DNA of 64,000 bases from Marinoscillum furvescens DSM 4134 (GTDB taxonomy: Bacteria; Bacteroidota; Bacteroidia; Cytophagales; Cyclobacteriaceae). How positions within the stretch are numbered: the stretch's first letter is position 1; each line of letters starts with the position of its first letter. A program made the position numbers and the translations under genes. The stretch lies in assembly GCF_003386095.1 (NCBI RefSeq), contig NZ_QREG01000008.1, positions 95,594 to 159,593 on the forward strand, given 5' to 3'. The notes beneath the pieces were generated by a model. That model did no database searches, was not told where the DNA came from, and saw only the letters and a program-made list of their open reading frames with translations. Of this stretch, positions 47,802-56,843 are shown piece by piece.

Positions 47802-49972
47802 AAAACCAACAAATCATTGATACGCTCTATGAATGTGCCCGCCTGATCAAGGTGGAGATCGATAGTGATGCTATTGCTAGCCTGGACCGGTTTGACAGAC
47901 ATTATGCCAATGAAGAACTGGTAGAGTTTGTAAGAGATCTGGTAGAGGCGAGCAGTGAATGTGGTATGATTCTATTTGAAAAGCACCTAAAAGAGGAAGC
48001 TTTTCATCAGTTTGTTGCCAACCACGAATCTCCGGTAGTAGTCTTTGACAAGGATGATGAGCTTTGTCCTGTTTTGATCACAAAAAAGGGCAAACACTAT
48101 GAGTTTATTAAAATTCGGGAAAATGAAATAGAGCGTTGGAACCACCCGGACCTCAATAAGCTCGACCTGGCATGCACTGAGCATTTGGAAGTGATTTTCT
48201 TATCAGTATTTGAATACCAGAGTCTGGTAAGTGATGAAAAAATAAATGGTGAGCACAAAAAAATATCACCAGTACTGCGACTTTATAAACTGCTTGCAGC
48301 CGAAAAGAAGGACATTTTTTATGTATATGTATACGCACTGCTGATCGGACTCTTGAGTTTGACTTTGCCGCTGGGTATTCAAGCCGCAGTAGAGCTCATC
48401 AGTGGTGGAGTAGTTTTCAGTTCGGTATATGTGCTGATAGCATTCATCATTCTGGCCGTAATGGGCACAGGAGCACTACAGGTTTTTCAGGTTACCATAG
48501 TAGAGTACCTACAACGAAGGGTTTTTACCAAAGCCGCCTTTGAGTTTGCATATCGGGTGCCGCGTATCCGTATGGAATCGGTCCTCAACCTACACATGCC
48601 GGAGCTCATGAACCGCTTTTTTGATGTTCTCACACTTCAAAAAGGATTACCAAAACTACTGATAGACCTTTCTACAGGCGTAATTCAGATAATTTTCGGG
48701 CTACTGCTCCTGTCCTTTTACCACCCGTTCTTCGTATTCTTTGGCATCTTTTTGCTCGCCATTCTATTTACCATTTTTTACCTCACCGGCCCCAAAGGCC
48801 TGCGCTCCTCTATCACAGAGTCTAAATACAAGTACAAAGTCGTTTACTGGCTAGAGGAGATGGCGCGCACCTTGTATTCGTTCAAATTGTCAGGCAATAC
48901 CAGCCTGCCAATTAAGAAAACAGACTACAATGTCAACAATTACCTTAAAAACCGTAGCACACACTTCAAAGTACTAATCGGTCAGTACGCCTATGTGTTA
49001 CTTTTCAAAGCCGTAGTGACCGGCGGTCTACTCATCATCGGTACCATTTTGGTGGTCAATAGAGAAATCACCCTGGGGCAGTTTGTAGCATCAGAGGTAA
49101 TCATCATCCTGATTCTCAACTCAGTAGAAAAAATCATCATGTACATGGATGTGGTGTACGACATGCTCACAGCCGTGGACAAAATAGCACATGTCACAGA
49201 CCTCCCGCTGGAAGACTCTGGTGGGATCGACATTCCTGAAAGTCAGCTGCAGGAAAAAGGACTAACTGTAGAACTAAAGAACCTCACGTATACCTTCCCG
49301 GATGCTAAAAAACCAGCACTGGAAGATATCAACATCAAAATCAACGCGGGGGAACTCATATGTATCTCTGGAGGGAACAACTCGGGTAAAAGCACATTAA
49401 CCTCGATGATCTCAGGGATTCACACCCAATACGACGGTATCGTTACCTACAACAGATACAACCTGAAAGATCTCGACATGACACATCTTCGGGATAAGAT
49501 AGGCAAGAACGTATCGCAGGAGGATATTTTTGAAGGGTCTATCCTGGACAACATCCTGGTAGGCAAGCCCTTTTCAGACATGAATGCGGCCATACAGGCA
49601 ATCGAAAAAGTAGGACTCTCTGAGGAAGTATACCAGCTGGAAAAAGGACTGGAAACACAGATTCTAAGTGCTGGCAAGGGATTTAGCAGCTCGTTTATCA
49701 ATAAAATGATCCTGGCGAGATGTTTGGCAAAAAAACCGAGTCTGCTCATACTCAATGACTTCTTTAGCAACTTTCAAAAACATGAAAGGCTGAAACTGAT
49801 CGAAATGCTAACTCATCCAGAAAACAACTGGACGCTCATAGTAGTCTCCAATGACCCCATGGTAATGGCTGCGGTAGATCGAGTGATATATCTGGAAAGC
49901 GGCAAGGTACTGGCTGATGGCAGCTTTGAAGAAGTAATAAAACTAGAACAGGTAGTAAAAAACATCTATTGA
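47798..49972 (+). CDS. ABC exporter with degenerate ATPase motifs
   Basis: A 724-residue fused membrane/ATPase protein. Residues 1-165 form a soluble N-terminal domain of unclear type; 175-460 hold about six membrane segments. The ATPase domain starts near 490. Walker A is fair (GGNNSGKST, 525-533). The signature is LSAGKG (623-628) instead of LSGGQ, Walker B is LLILND with Asn653 and Asp654 replacing Asp-Glu, and the H-loop His is Asn685. As a homodimer it would lack all canonical hydrolysis residues. It sits in a TetR-ABC-HlyD-TolC operon resembling type 1 secretion; HlyD starts 1 nt after its stop. Confidence 0.85.
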   Translation: MKNQQIIDTLYECARLIKVEIDSDAIASLDRFDRHYANEELVEFVRDLVEASSECGMILFEKHLKEEAFHQFVANHESPVVVFDKDDELCPVLITKKGKHYEFIKIRENEIERWNHPDLNKLDLACTEHLEVIFLSVFEYQSLVSDEKINGEHKKISPVLRLYKLLAAEKKDIFYVYVYALLIGLLSLTLPLGIQAAVELISGGVVFSSVYVLIAFIILAVMGTGALQVFQVTIVEYLQRRVFTKAAFEFAYRVPRIRMESVLNLHMPELMNRFFDVLTLQKGLPKLLIDLSTGVIQIIFGLLLLSFYHPFFVFFGIFLLAILFTIFYLTGPKGLRSSITESKYKYKVVYWLEEMARTLYSFKLSGNTSLPIKKTDYNVNNYLKNRSTHFKVLIGQYAYVLLFKAVVTGGLLIIGTILVVNREITLGQFVASEVIIILILNSVEKIIMYMDVVYDMLTAVDKIAHVTDLPLEDSGGIDIPESQLQEKGLTVELKNLTYTFPDAKKPALEDINIKINAGELICISGGNNSGKSTLTSMISGIHTQYDGIVTYNRYNLKDLDMTHLRDKIGKNVSQEDIFEGSILDNILVGKPFSDMNAAIQAIEKVGLSEEVYQLEKGLETQILSAGKGFSSSFINKMILARCLAKKPSLLILNDFFSNFQKHERLKLIEMLTHPENNWTLIVVSNDPMVMAAVDRVIYLESGKVLADGSFEEVIKLEQVVKNIY

Positions 49973-49973
49973 C

Positions 49974-51335
49974 ATGCTAAACATCTCCGACAATAAGACC
50001 GAAGACTTGCTGGAGAAGCATCAGCTCTACTCCCTGCATACACTCAAAACTCCCGGAATGGGTCGCCTACTCGCCCGGGTGCTGATGGTCGTGTTTTTCA
50101 TATTGGTGACCTCATTGTTTTTGCCCTGGCAGCAAAACATCCGTGGCACCGGAAAACTCACCGCACTCAATCCTGAGAACCGCCCGCAAACCGTCAACAC
50201 GACGATAGCAGGACGCATCGCCGACTGGAAGGTAAGAGAGGGTGAATACGTAGAGGCCGGAGATTCGCTGCTGGTACTCACTGAGATCAAAGAAAAATAC
50301 TTCGACCCGCAGCTAATGATGCGCCTGGGTGAGCAGCTAGAAGCCAAAAAGAGAAGCCTTGTGGCAAAAGAAGCCAAACTAGCGGCAACCAAAAACCAGC
50401 TATCAGCACTGCAAGAAGGGCGTAGACTCAAGCTACAACAAACACAGACCAAACTAGAGCAAACACTCCTAAAGCGAGAGAGCGATAGCATGGCATATGT
50501 AGCTCAAAAAATAAATTTTGCCAATACAGAGAATACTTTCGAGCGAAACAAAAGGAGATTCGAGGCTGGGAACATTCCGCTAACGAAGTTTCAGGAGTTA
50601 GAAAGCAAATACGAACAAAGCAAAGCCAAACTACTGAGCGCTTCCAATAAGTACAATCAAAGCAAAATGGAAGTAGCTAATATGCGAGTAGAGCTCTCTG
50701 CTGTAGATGCAGAGTATCAGGATAAAATTGCCAAAACAGAAGGCTCGATATCTACTACACTCTCAGACCTGGCCGATAGTGAAGCTCAGATAGCCAAACT
50801 CCAAAATGAGTTTGCCAACATGGAAATACGACAGGAGCAATATGTAATCATAGCTCCACAGTCTGGGTATGTGGTAAAAGCCCTACGCGCAGGTATTGGG
50901 GAGACCATCAAAGAAACTGAAGCCGTAGTAACCATCATGCCGGAGACCAATGACAAAGCTGCCGAAATCTACATCAAGGCTATGGACCTGCCCTTTATCT
51001 CAGAAGGCAGAAAAGTCCGCATCGAGTTTGATGGATGGCCAGCATTACAGTTTTCTGGCTGGCCTACTGTCTCGGTAGGTACATTTGGAGGTGAGGTAAA
51101 AGTCATAGACCGAGTAGAGTCCAAGCCTGGTACGTTTAGGATATTGGTTACTCCAGAAGAAGGAGAAGAGCCATGGCCTCAAAAACTACGCATGGGCTCG
51201 GGAGTAAAAGGATGGGTGATGCTAGACGATGTTCCTATCTGGTACGAACTCTGGAGACAACTCAATGGATTCCCTCCGAACATCTACAACTTTGCTGAGG
51301 ATACTCCTCCAAAAGACGCCAAAAAGAAAAAATAG
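49974..51335 (+). CDS. HlyD-family adaptor protein
   Basis: A 453-residue periplasmic adaptor. One membrane segment at about residues 31-50, a lipoyl half (TIAGRIADWKVREGEYVEAG), a long coiled coil at about 105-290 rich in Lys/Glu/Gln, the second lipoyl half (IIAPQSGYVVKALRAGIGE) and a beta-barrel domain. The C-terminus is Lys-rich. It follows the ABC exporter by 1 nt and precedes a TolC gene by 50 nt. Confidence 0.88.
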   Translation: MLNISDNKTEDLLEKHQLYSLHTLKTPGMGRLLARVLMVVFFILVTSLFLPWQQNIRGTGKLTALNPENRPQTVNTTIAGRIADWKVREGEYVEAGDSLLVLTEIKEKYFDPQLMMRLGEQLEAKKRSLVAKEAKLAATKNQLSALQEGRRLKLQQTQTKLEQTLLKRESDSMAYVAQKINFANTENTFERNKRRFEAGNIPLTKFQELESKYEQSKAKLLSASNKYNQSKMEVANMRVELSAVDAEYQDKIAKTEGSISTTLSDLADSEAQIAKLQNEFANMEIRQEQYVIIAPQSGYVVKALRAGIGETIKETEAVVTIMPETNDKAAEIYIKAMDLPFISEGRKVRIEFDGWPALQFSGWPTVSVGTFGGEVKVIDRVESKPGTFRILVTPEEGEEPWPQKLRMGSGVKGWVMLDDVPIWYELWRQLNGFPPNIYNFAEDTPPKDAKKKK

Positions 51336-51385
51336 TGCAATTACGTCTGCTACAAAATGACAATTCAGAGCTCAATAAATAGCAT

Positions 51386-52816
51386 ATGAAAAAACTGGTA
51401 GGAATCTTATTCTTGCTCATAGTGAATGTGGCTACCGCCCAAACAGACACCGTCTACCTTGCTCTGGAGGAAGTACTGGAAATGGCCCGTTCGAACCATC
51501 CACTTTTGGCGCAGGCCAGACTCCAGTCAGATTTAGCTGATGCTCAACTGCGTACGGCCCGAGGCACGCTCGACCCTAAAATAGAGTCTAGTTATCAGCT
51601 CAAAAACTTCAAAGACAAAACCTACTACGACAAATTTTACAATGCACTCAAAATCCCTGTATGGTTTCCAATTGACCCAAAAGTGGAAGTATACAGAAAT
51701 GAAGGCTCCTACCTGAACCCAGAATCATACGTAAGCTCCGCTACAGACCACTGGCAAGTCACTGCAGGCGTCAGCTTGCCTGTAGGCAAGGGTTTGTTTA
51801 TAGACGAACGACGAATGCTTATCAAGCAAGCCAAAATCTACGGAAGCCTGGCAGAAGCAGAGCAGATCAAACTCGCCAACAAGGCCTTATTTACCATCAT
51901 CAAAAGCTACTGGGACTGGTACCTGGCCAGCGAAAAGCTCAAGCTAGCCATCTCTGCTCAGGAACTGGCCGCTGACATCTATGATCGAGTACTTACAGAT
52001 TACGAATATGGTGAGGCGGCAGTGGTGGACACTGTTCAGGCTCTGATAACTTTTCAGACCCGTCAGGCCGACTACACCAAAGCCCAGCTCGACTGGAACC
52101 AAACCAGACTGGCACTTTCCATTCACCTGTGGGGAGCCGAAGGCATCCCCCTCGAGTTATCAGAATTGGCTTTTCCAGTTCCTAACCAGACATTTGGTGT
52201 GGTTCCTTCAGACACCTCAGTACAACGGCTCGTATCCTGGGCTACTGAAAACCACCCTGAAGTAATCAAACTAGCCGGGAAATCCCGCCAACTGGATGTA
52301 GAACAGTCATGGAACAAGGAAAGCCTTAAGCCTGAAATAAACCTGAGCTACTCTTTAATTGATGCGCCGTTTAGTCAGGATGGCATCAGCACGCCTAAAT
52401 GGGACGAAAACTACAAATTAGGCATGGACTTTTCCTTTCCACTGCTCTTACGCAAAGAGCGAGGAAAACTCCAAAAAACCCGTGTATATAAAGAGCAAGT
52501 AGAATTGGACCTGCAGCTAACGAGAAAAGCTGTCGAAAATCAAATATTGGCTGAATACAACGAACTGCTCACCTTACAAACCCTCCGTACCCAGTACCAG
52601 CTGATGTCACAAAACTACCAGCGTCTTTACCAGGCTGAAATCATCAACCTGGAAAATGGCGAAAGCGACCTATTCAAGCTTAACATTCAGCAGAACAAAT
52701 TACTGGAGGCCAACATCAAATACCTGGAGGCCTATGTCAAGTTTGAAAAGCAAAAAGTACAACTACCCTACACGGCCGGACTGCCTGATTTATCCTATTT
52801 GCAGGTGTACGAATAA
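51386..52816 (+). CDS. TolC-family outer-membrane protein
   Basis: A 476-residue outer-membrane channel with a signal peptide (MKKLVGILFLLIVNVATAQ). It starts with ALEEVLEMARSNHPLLAQAR, has VTAGVSLPVGKGLFIDERRM near 130-150 and the second efflux repeat at about 290-470. It completes the TetR-ABC-HlyD-TolC set, the fourth gene of the operon. Substrate unknown. Confidence 0.87.
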   Translation: MKKLVGILFLLIVNVATAQTDTVYLALEEVLEMARSNHPLLAQARLQSDLADAQLRTARGTLDPKIESSYQLKNFKDKTYYDKFYNALKIPVWFPIDPKVEVYRNEGSYLNPESYVSSATDHWQVTAGVSLPVGKGLFIDERRMLIKQAKIYGSLAEAEQIKLANKALFTIIKSYWDWYLASEKLKLAISAQELAADIYDRVLTDYEYGEAAVVDTVQALITFQTRQADYTKAQLDWNQTRLALSIHLWGAEGIPLELSELAFPVPNQTFGVVPSDTSVQRLVSWATENHPEVIKLAGKSRQLDVEQSWNKESLKPEINLSYSLIDAPFSQDGISTPKWDENYKLGMDFSFPLLLRKERGKLQKTRVYKEQVELDLQLTRKAVENQILAEYNELLTLQTLRTQYQLMSQNYQRLYQAEIINLENGESDLFKLNIQQNKLLEANIKYLEAYVKFEKQKVQLPYTAGLPDLSYLQVYE

Positions 52817-52836
52817 GAACAATATCTACGGAATAA

Positions 52837-52856
52837 GGTGTACATTTACGAACACT
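52837..52856 (+). promoter_or_regulatory. Motif shared with the efflux-operon upstream region
   Basis: GGTGTACATTTACGAACACT before the response regulator gene matches 15 of 20 positions with the plus-strand sequence at 46898-46917. The core is GTGTACAT-N2-ACG-N-ACA. A third, weaker relative (GGTGTAC-N7-GAACA) lies at 52804-52821. They may be binding sites of the response regulator. Confidence 0.45.
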
Positions 52857-52900
52857 TCCAAGTGAAAACTCACTTGGAATGCCAAATGAGCGGGTTGGCA
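52856..52900 (+). repeat. Two adjacent inverted repeats upstream of the response regulator
   Basis: TTCCAAGTGA, AAAC, TCACTTGGAA (52856-52879) is a 10-bp perfect dyad. It is directly followed by TGCCAA-N9-TTGGCA (52880-52900). No T run follows, so termination is unlikely; a regulatory site or 5' UTR structure is more likely. Confidence 0.55.
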
Positions 52901-52925
52901 TCATTTCTGAACCCCTGCACCTCAA

Positions 52926-54317
52926 ATGATAAATCAAGTGGAAAAACAACTCGGCAAAATACTAATCATAGATGATGATGAGGATGTTTTATTAGCAGCG
53001 AAAATGCTCCTAAAAAAACACGCAAAAGAAGTACTGATAGAAAAGAACCCAAAAAAAATCCCTTTTCTCCTCAACAACGACACATATGATCTGATCCTGC
53101 TGGACATGAACTTCAGCAAAGACATAACATCAGGAAAAGAAGGGTTTTACTGGCTAGAACAAATCCTGGATAAAGACCCCCAGGCCGTGGTGATATTGAT
53201 CACTGCTTTTGGTGATGTAGAGATGGCCGTGAAAGCGCTCAAAGCAGGAGCCACAGACTTTGTCTTGAAGCCGTGGCAAAACGAAAAACTTATCGCTACC
53301 CTCAACAGTGCTGCAAAGCTCAAGGAATCCTACAAGGAAGTCACTCAACTGAAGCAAACCAGCAAACAGCTACAGGAGGATAGCAACCTTGCTTTTAAGA
53401 ACATCATAGGTGAAAGCAACGCTATCAAAGATGTGTTTAAAATCATAGACAAAGTAGCCGCCACAGATGCCAATGTCTTGATATTAGGGGAAAACGGTAC
53501 GGGAAAGGAGCTCATTGCCCGCGCCATTCACCAAAAGTCCCTGCGAAAAGAAAAGGTTTTTATTGGTGTAGATATGGGCGCAATTACCGAAACCCTCTTC
53601 GAAAGCGAGCTATTTGGCCATAAAAAAGGAGCATTTACTGATGCCAAGGAGGACCGTGCAGGAAGGTTTGAAATAGCCAATAATGGAACCCTCTTCCTTG
53701 ATGAAATAGGCAATCTAAGCCTTCCGCTTCAGTCCAAACTACTGACGGCTCTACAAAAAAGGGAAGTGACACGCATTGGCTCCAACAAAGCCATGCCGAT
53801 AGACATTCGGCTAATTTGTGCCACCAACATGCCGATTTATGATATGGTAGCCGAAAACACTTTTCGCCAGGATTTGGTCTACCGCGTAAACACCGTAGAA
53901 ATCCACCTCCCTCCACTGCGGGACCGACTAAGTGACATCCCGCTATTGGCCAATCACTTCTTAAAACTCTACAATCAGAAATACCGTAAAAACGTTTCCA
54001 AAATTTCTGCGGCCACTATCAAAAAACTCCAACAATATAGCTGGCCTGGCAACATCCGCGAGCTACAACATGCCCTGGAGCGAGCCATCATCATGACGGA
54101 CAATGAAACATTGGAGCCCGATGATTTTTTCTTTTTGTCGCAAAAGCCCGACAGTGGTAGCACCATGGAAACAGACAGCTATAACCTGGACGAAGTAGAG
54201 AAAACCGTAATTCAACGTGCAGTAAATAAACACAACGGCAACATTTCCAAAGCTGCCAAGGAGCTCGGACTCACCCGTGCGTCGCTATATCGCAGGTTAG
54301 AAAAATATGGGCTCTAA
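52926..54317 (+). CDS. Sigma-54-dependent response regulator (NtrC/AtoC type)
   Basis: A 463-residue activator. Receiver domain at 1-130 (acidic pocket IDDDED, phospho-acceptor Asp60 in LLDMNF, ITAFGD, LKPW). AAA+ domain at about 155-390 with Walker A GENGTGKE and Walker B GTLFLDEIGN. The sigma-54 loop is GAFTDA (235-240) rather than GAFTGA. Fis-type DNA-binding helix at the end (NISKAAKELGLTRASLYRRL). It overlaps its kinase by 11 nt. Confidence 0.95.
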   Translation: MINQVEKQLGKILIIDDDEDVLLAAKMLLKKHAKEVLIEKNPKKIPFLLNNDTYDLILLDMNFSKDITSGKEGFYWLEQILDKDPQAVVILITAFGDVEMAVKALKAGATDFVLKPWQNEKLIATLNSAAKLKESYKEVTQLKQTSKQLQEDSNLAFKNIIGESNAIKDVFKIIDKVAATDANVLILGENGTGKELIARAIHQKSLRKEKVFIGVDMGAITETLFESELFGHKKGAFTDAKEDRAGRFEIANNGTLFLDEIGNLSLPLQSKLLTALQKREVTRIGSNKAMPIDIRLICATNMPIYDMVAENTFRQDLVYRVNTVEIHLPPLRDRLSDIPLLANHFLKLYNQKYRKNVSKISAATIKKLQQYSWPGNIRELQHALERAIIMTDNETLEPDDFFFLSQKPDSGSTMETDSYNLDEVEKTVIQRAVNKHNGNISKAAKELGLTRASLYRRLEKYGL

Positions 54318-55680
54318 GAAATTCAGATACCAGCTTATCGGTCGTATTGCGCTTCTGGCAGCAAGTATCTTTTTGCTAGCTACGCTTTACTACACGGACA
54401 GCTATACCTTCACTAAGCTGCTCATATTGGGACTGGTGGTAGTACAGGGGTACTACCTTTACCATTTTTTAGAAAAGTCAAACCGTGAAATAATCGGCTT
54501 TCTACAAAGCATCGAGTGGGATGATTTTTCGCACACCTACCCCGAACGGAGAGAAGGCAGTTCTCTGGATGAACTTTATGCTGAATTTAACAGCGTAATC
54601 AGGAAATTTCGTGAGATCAGAGCCGAAAAAGAAGCTCACTACCAGTACCTGAAAACTATTGTTCAGCATGTGGGCATAGGCATCATCACTTTTGAAAAAT
54701 CTGGTGAAGTGCAAATCATCAACTCCGCAGCCAGATCACTGCTCGGGGTAAAACACCTCAAAAACATCAAGCAGCTCAGAGTCATCAGCGAGCCATTGGT
54801 GCAGGTGCTCAAGGAACTACGCACAGGTGGTAGAGACCTGGTAAAAATCACTAAAAGTGACGAAGATGAAATCCAATTGGCAGTTTATGCCATAGAGCTT
54901 TCCCTTCAGGGCAAAGAGTTTAAACTCATCAGTATTCAAAACATCCAGAGTGAGCTGGAAGAAAAAGAAATGGAAGCCTGGCAGAACCTGATTCGTGTAC
55001 TTACACATGAAATCATGAACTCAGTAACACCCATTTCATCACTCGCGCGAACTGTAGAAGCCGAAATGGAAGAGTGGTTGGAAAACGGTCAGGACATCAA
55101 TCAAATCACCAATGACCAGGTAGAGGATTTTCACATGGCTCTCCATACCATCCACCGGCGCAGCGAAAGCCTGATCAAGTTCGTCAACGACTTTAGGAAC
55201 ATGACTCGTATCACACTCCCCAACCTCTCCAAAGTGTGTGTAAAAGAGCTTGTAGAACACGTGCTCAACCTGCTCCGAAACAATTTACAAGAAGCTGAAA
55301 TCACTGTAAACGTGGATATAGCAGAAGAAATCTGTATAGACATAGACGAGCAGCAAATAGAGCAGGTGCTCATCAATCTGGTAAAAAATGCCTCTGAAGC
55401 TTTAACAGAAAATGATGACATGGAGCGCCCTAAAAAACTATGGATCAGGTCTATACCAAGAGAAAATGGAGGAGCCACCATTTCGGTAAAAGACAATGGA
55501 CCTGGCATAGAAGAGGAAGCGCTCAAAAAGATCTTCATCCCGTTTTTTACTACTAAAAAAAGTGGATCAGGCATAGGCTTGAGTCTTTCCAAACAAATCA
55601 TGCGCAATCACCGGGGCAACATTTCTGTAAAATCTGTCATCAACGAGGGTACAGAGTTTACCCTGCGATTTTCATCATAG
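54307..55680 (+). CDS. Sensor histidine kinase, NtrY/NtrB-like
   Basis: A 457-residue membrane kinase. Two membrane segments at about residues 10-28 and 36-54 with almost no periplasmic loop. Then a HAMP-like linker, a PAS-type domain (IGIITFEKSGEVQIINSAAR), the H-box VLTHEIMNSVTPISSLAR and an ATPase domain (NLVKNASEAL, VKDNGPGIEEE, SGSGIGLSLSKQIM). It overlaps the upstream response regulator by 11 nt, so the two are a pair. The short extracytoplasmic loop suggests sensing within the membrane or cytosol. Confidence 0.94.
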   Translation: MGSKKFRYQLIGRIALLAASIFLLATLYYTDSYTFTKLLILGLVVVQGYYLYHFLEKSNREIIGFLQSIEWDDFSHTYPERREGSSLDELYAEFNSVIRKFREIRAEKEAHYQYLKTIVQHVGIGIITFEKSGEVQIINSAARSLLGVKHLKNIKQLRVISEPLVQVLKELRTGGRDLVKITKSDEDEIQLAVYAIELSLQGKEFKLISIQNIQSELEEKEMEAWQNLIRVLTHEIMNSVTPISSLARTVEAEMEEWLENGQDINQITNDQVEDFHMALHTIHRRSESLIKFVNDFRNMTRITLPNLSKVCVKELVEHVLNLLRNNLQEAEITVNVDIAEEICIDIDEQQIEQVLINLVKNASEALTENDDMERPKKLWIRSIPRENGGATISVKDNGPGIEEEALKKIFIPFFTTKKSGSGIGLSLSKQIMRNHRGNISVKSVINEGTEFTLRFSS

Positions 55681-55760
55681 CCTTTGGCACTAAAATGCTG
55701 CTTTCCTACTATGGAAAAGAGCCCAATCCTTTAAATTGTCATCGGATCAAAAGCTAAAGT

Positions 55761-56834
55761 GTGAGGTACATTTTCATCATTCAGGGCGAGGGTCGCGGAC
55801 ACATGACTCAAGCGCTATCGTTGGCCGGCATGCTCCGAGATAGCGGCCATGAGATTAGTAGAGTGATCGTGGGCAAAAGCAAAAGACGTAGTATCCCTGC
55901 GTTTTTTACCAATAAAATTGGTGCTCCTATAGAACATCTGGACAGTCCGAATTTCGAAACGGATAAAAACCAAAAGTCTGTAAAACCCCTCCGCACAATT
56001 ATCTACTCCTTCTTGAAGGCGCCGCGGTACAAAAAATCGATAGACAGGATAGACCGCATCGTGTCTGAAGATCGCCCTGATGTCATTATTAATTTTTACG
56101 ACTTTTTAGGCGGGCTATACAATTTTTCCAAAAGACCTAAGGCAAGGTTCGTTTGTGTAGCCCACCAATTTCTCATTGGTCACCCTGATTTTGATTTTCC
56201 GCCAAAGCGGCACCTGGACAAACTCTCATTGAAGATTGGGAATAAAATAGCTAGCCTTGGAGCAGACAAGCTTTTGTGTTTGTCGTTTCAGCATTTTGAC
56301 GATCAGCCTCGCAAAAAACTTTATGTAGTACCCCCACTACTGCGAGAAGAAGTGAAGAATATGCCTACTGCGAAGGAAGATCACTTTCTGGTGTACATGG
56401 TAAACCCCGGCTATGCAGAGGACGTAGAGCAATTTCACCAAAAACACCCCCATCAACCGCTCCATTGCTTTTGGGACAAAAAAGACATGCCTGCCGTACA
56501 TCGCATAGATGACCACCTGACCTTTCATCAGCTCGATGATCAAAAATTCATTAAAAAAATGGCTACCGCAAAAGGTTATGTGACTACTGCGGGATTCGAG
56601 AGTGTATGTGAAGCCATGTACCTGGGTAAACCTGTGCTCATGGTGCCAGTAGCAGGTCATTATGAGCAAGCCTGCAATGCCGTAGACGCAGTGAAAGCTG
56701 GTGCAGGAATCACCAGCGAAAATTTCACCATAGAAAAGCTCTATGAATATCTACCTGAACATGTAGACATTTCGGATCGTTTTCAGCAGTGGGCAGACCA
56801 GGCCAAAACGTATTTTTTACAGCACCTAACATAA
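55761..56834 (+). CDS. MurG-like glycosyltransferase family protein
   Basis: A 357-residue GT-B/GT28-like protein beginning (GTG start) with YIFIIQGEGRGHMTQALSLA, the glycine-rich loop seen in MurG-type enzymes. The donor-side motif is TTAGFESVCEAMYLGKPVLM followed by PVAGHYEQACNA, as in other nucleotide-sugar transferases. No membrane segment. The acceptor is unknown. It lies 9 nt before an unrecognised kinase-like gene, so the two form an operon. Confidence 0.8.
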   Translation: MRYIFIIQGEGRGHMTQALSLAGMLRDSGHEISRVIVGKSKRRSIPAFFTNKIGAPIEHLDSPNFETDKNQKSVKPLRTIIYSFLKAPRYKKSIDRIDRIVSEDRPDVIINFYDFLGGLYNFSKRPKARFVCVAHQFLIGHPDFDFPPKRHLDKLSLKIGNKIASLGADKLLCLSFQHFDDQPRKKLYVVPPLLREEVKNMPTAKEDHFLVYMVNPGYAEDVEQFHQKHPHQPLHCFWDKKDMPAVHRIDDHLTFHQLDDQKFIKKMATAKGYVTTAGFESVCEAMYLGKPVLMVPVAGHYEQACNAVDAVKAGAGITSENFTIEKLYEYLPEHVDISDRFQQWADQAKTYFLQHLT

Positions 56835-56843
56835 CCCGGGGTT

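Noticed and set aside
47798..49972. The degenerate exporter as a pseudogene
   Set aside because: The frame is intact over 724 codons, genes on both sides are closely packed, and Walker A and membrane segments are kept.
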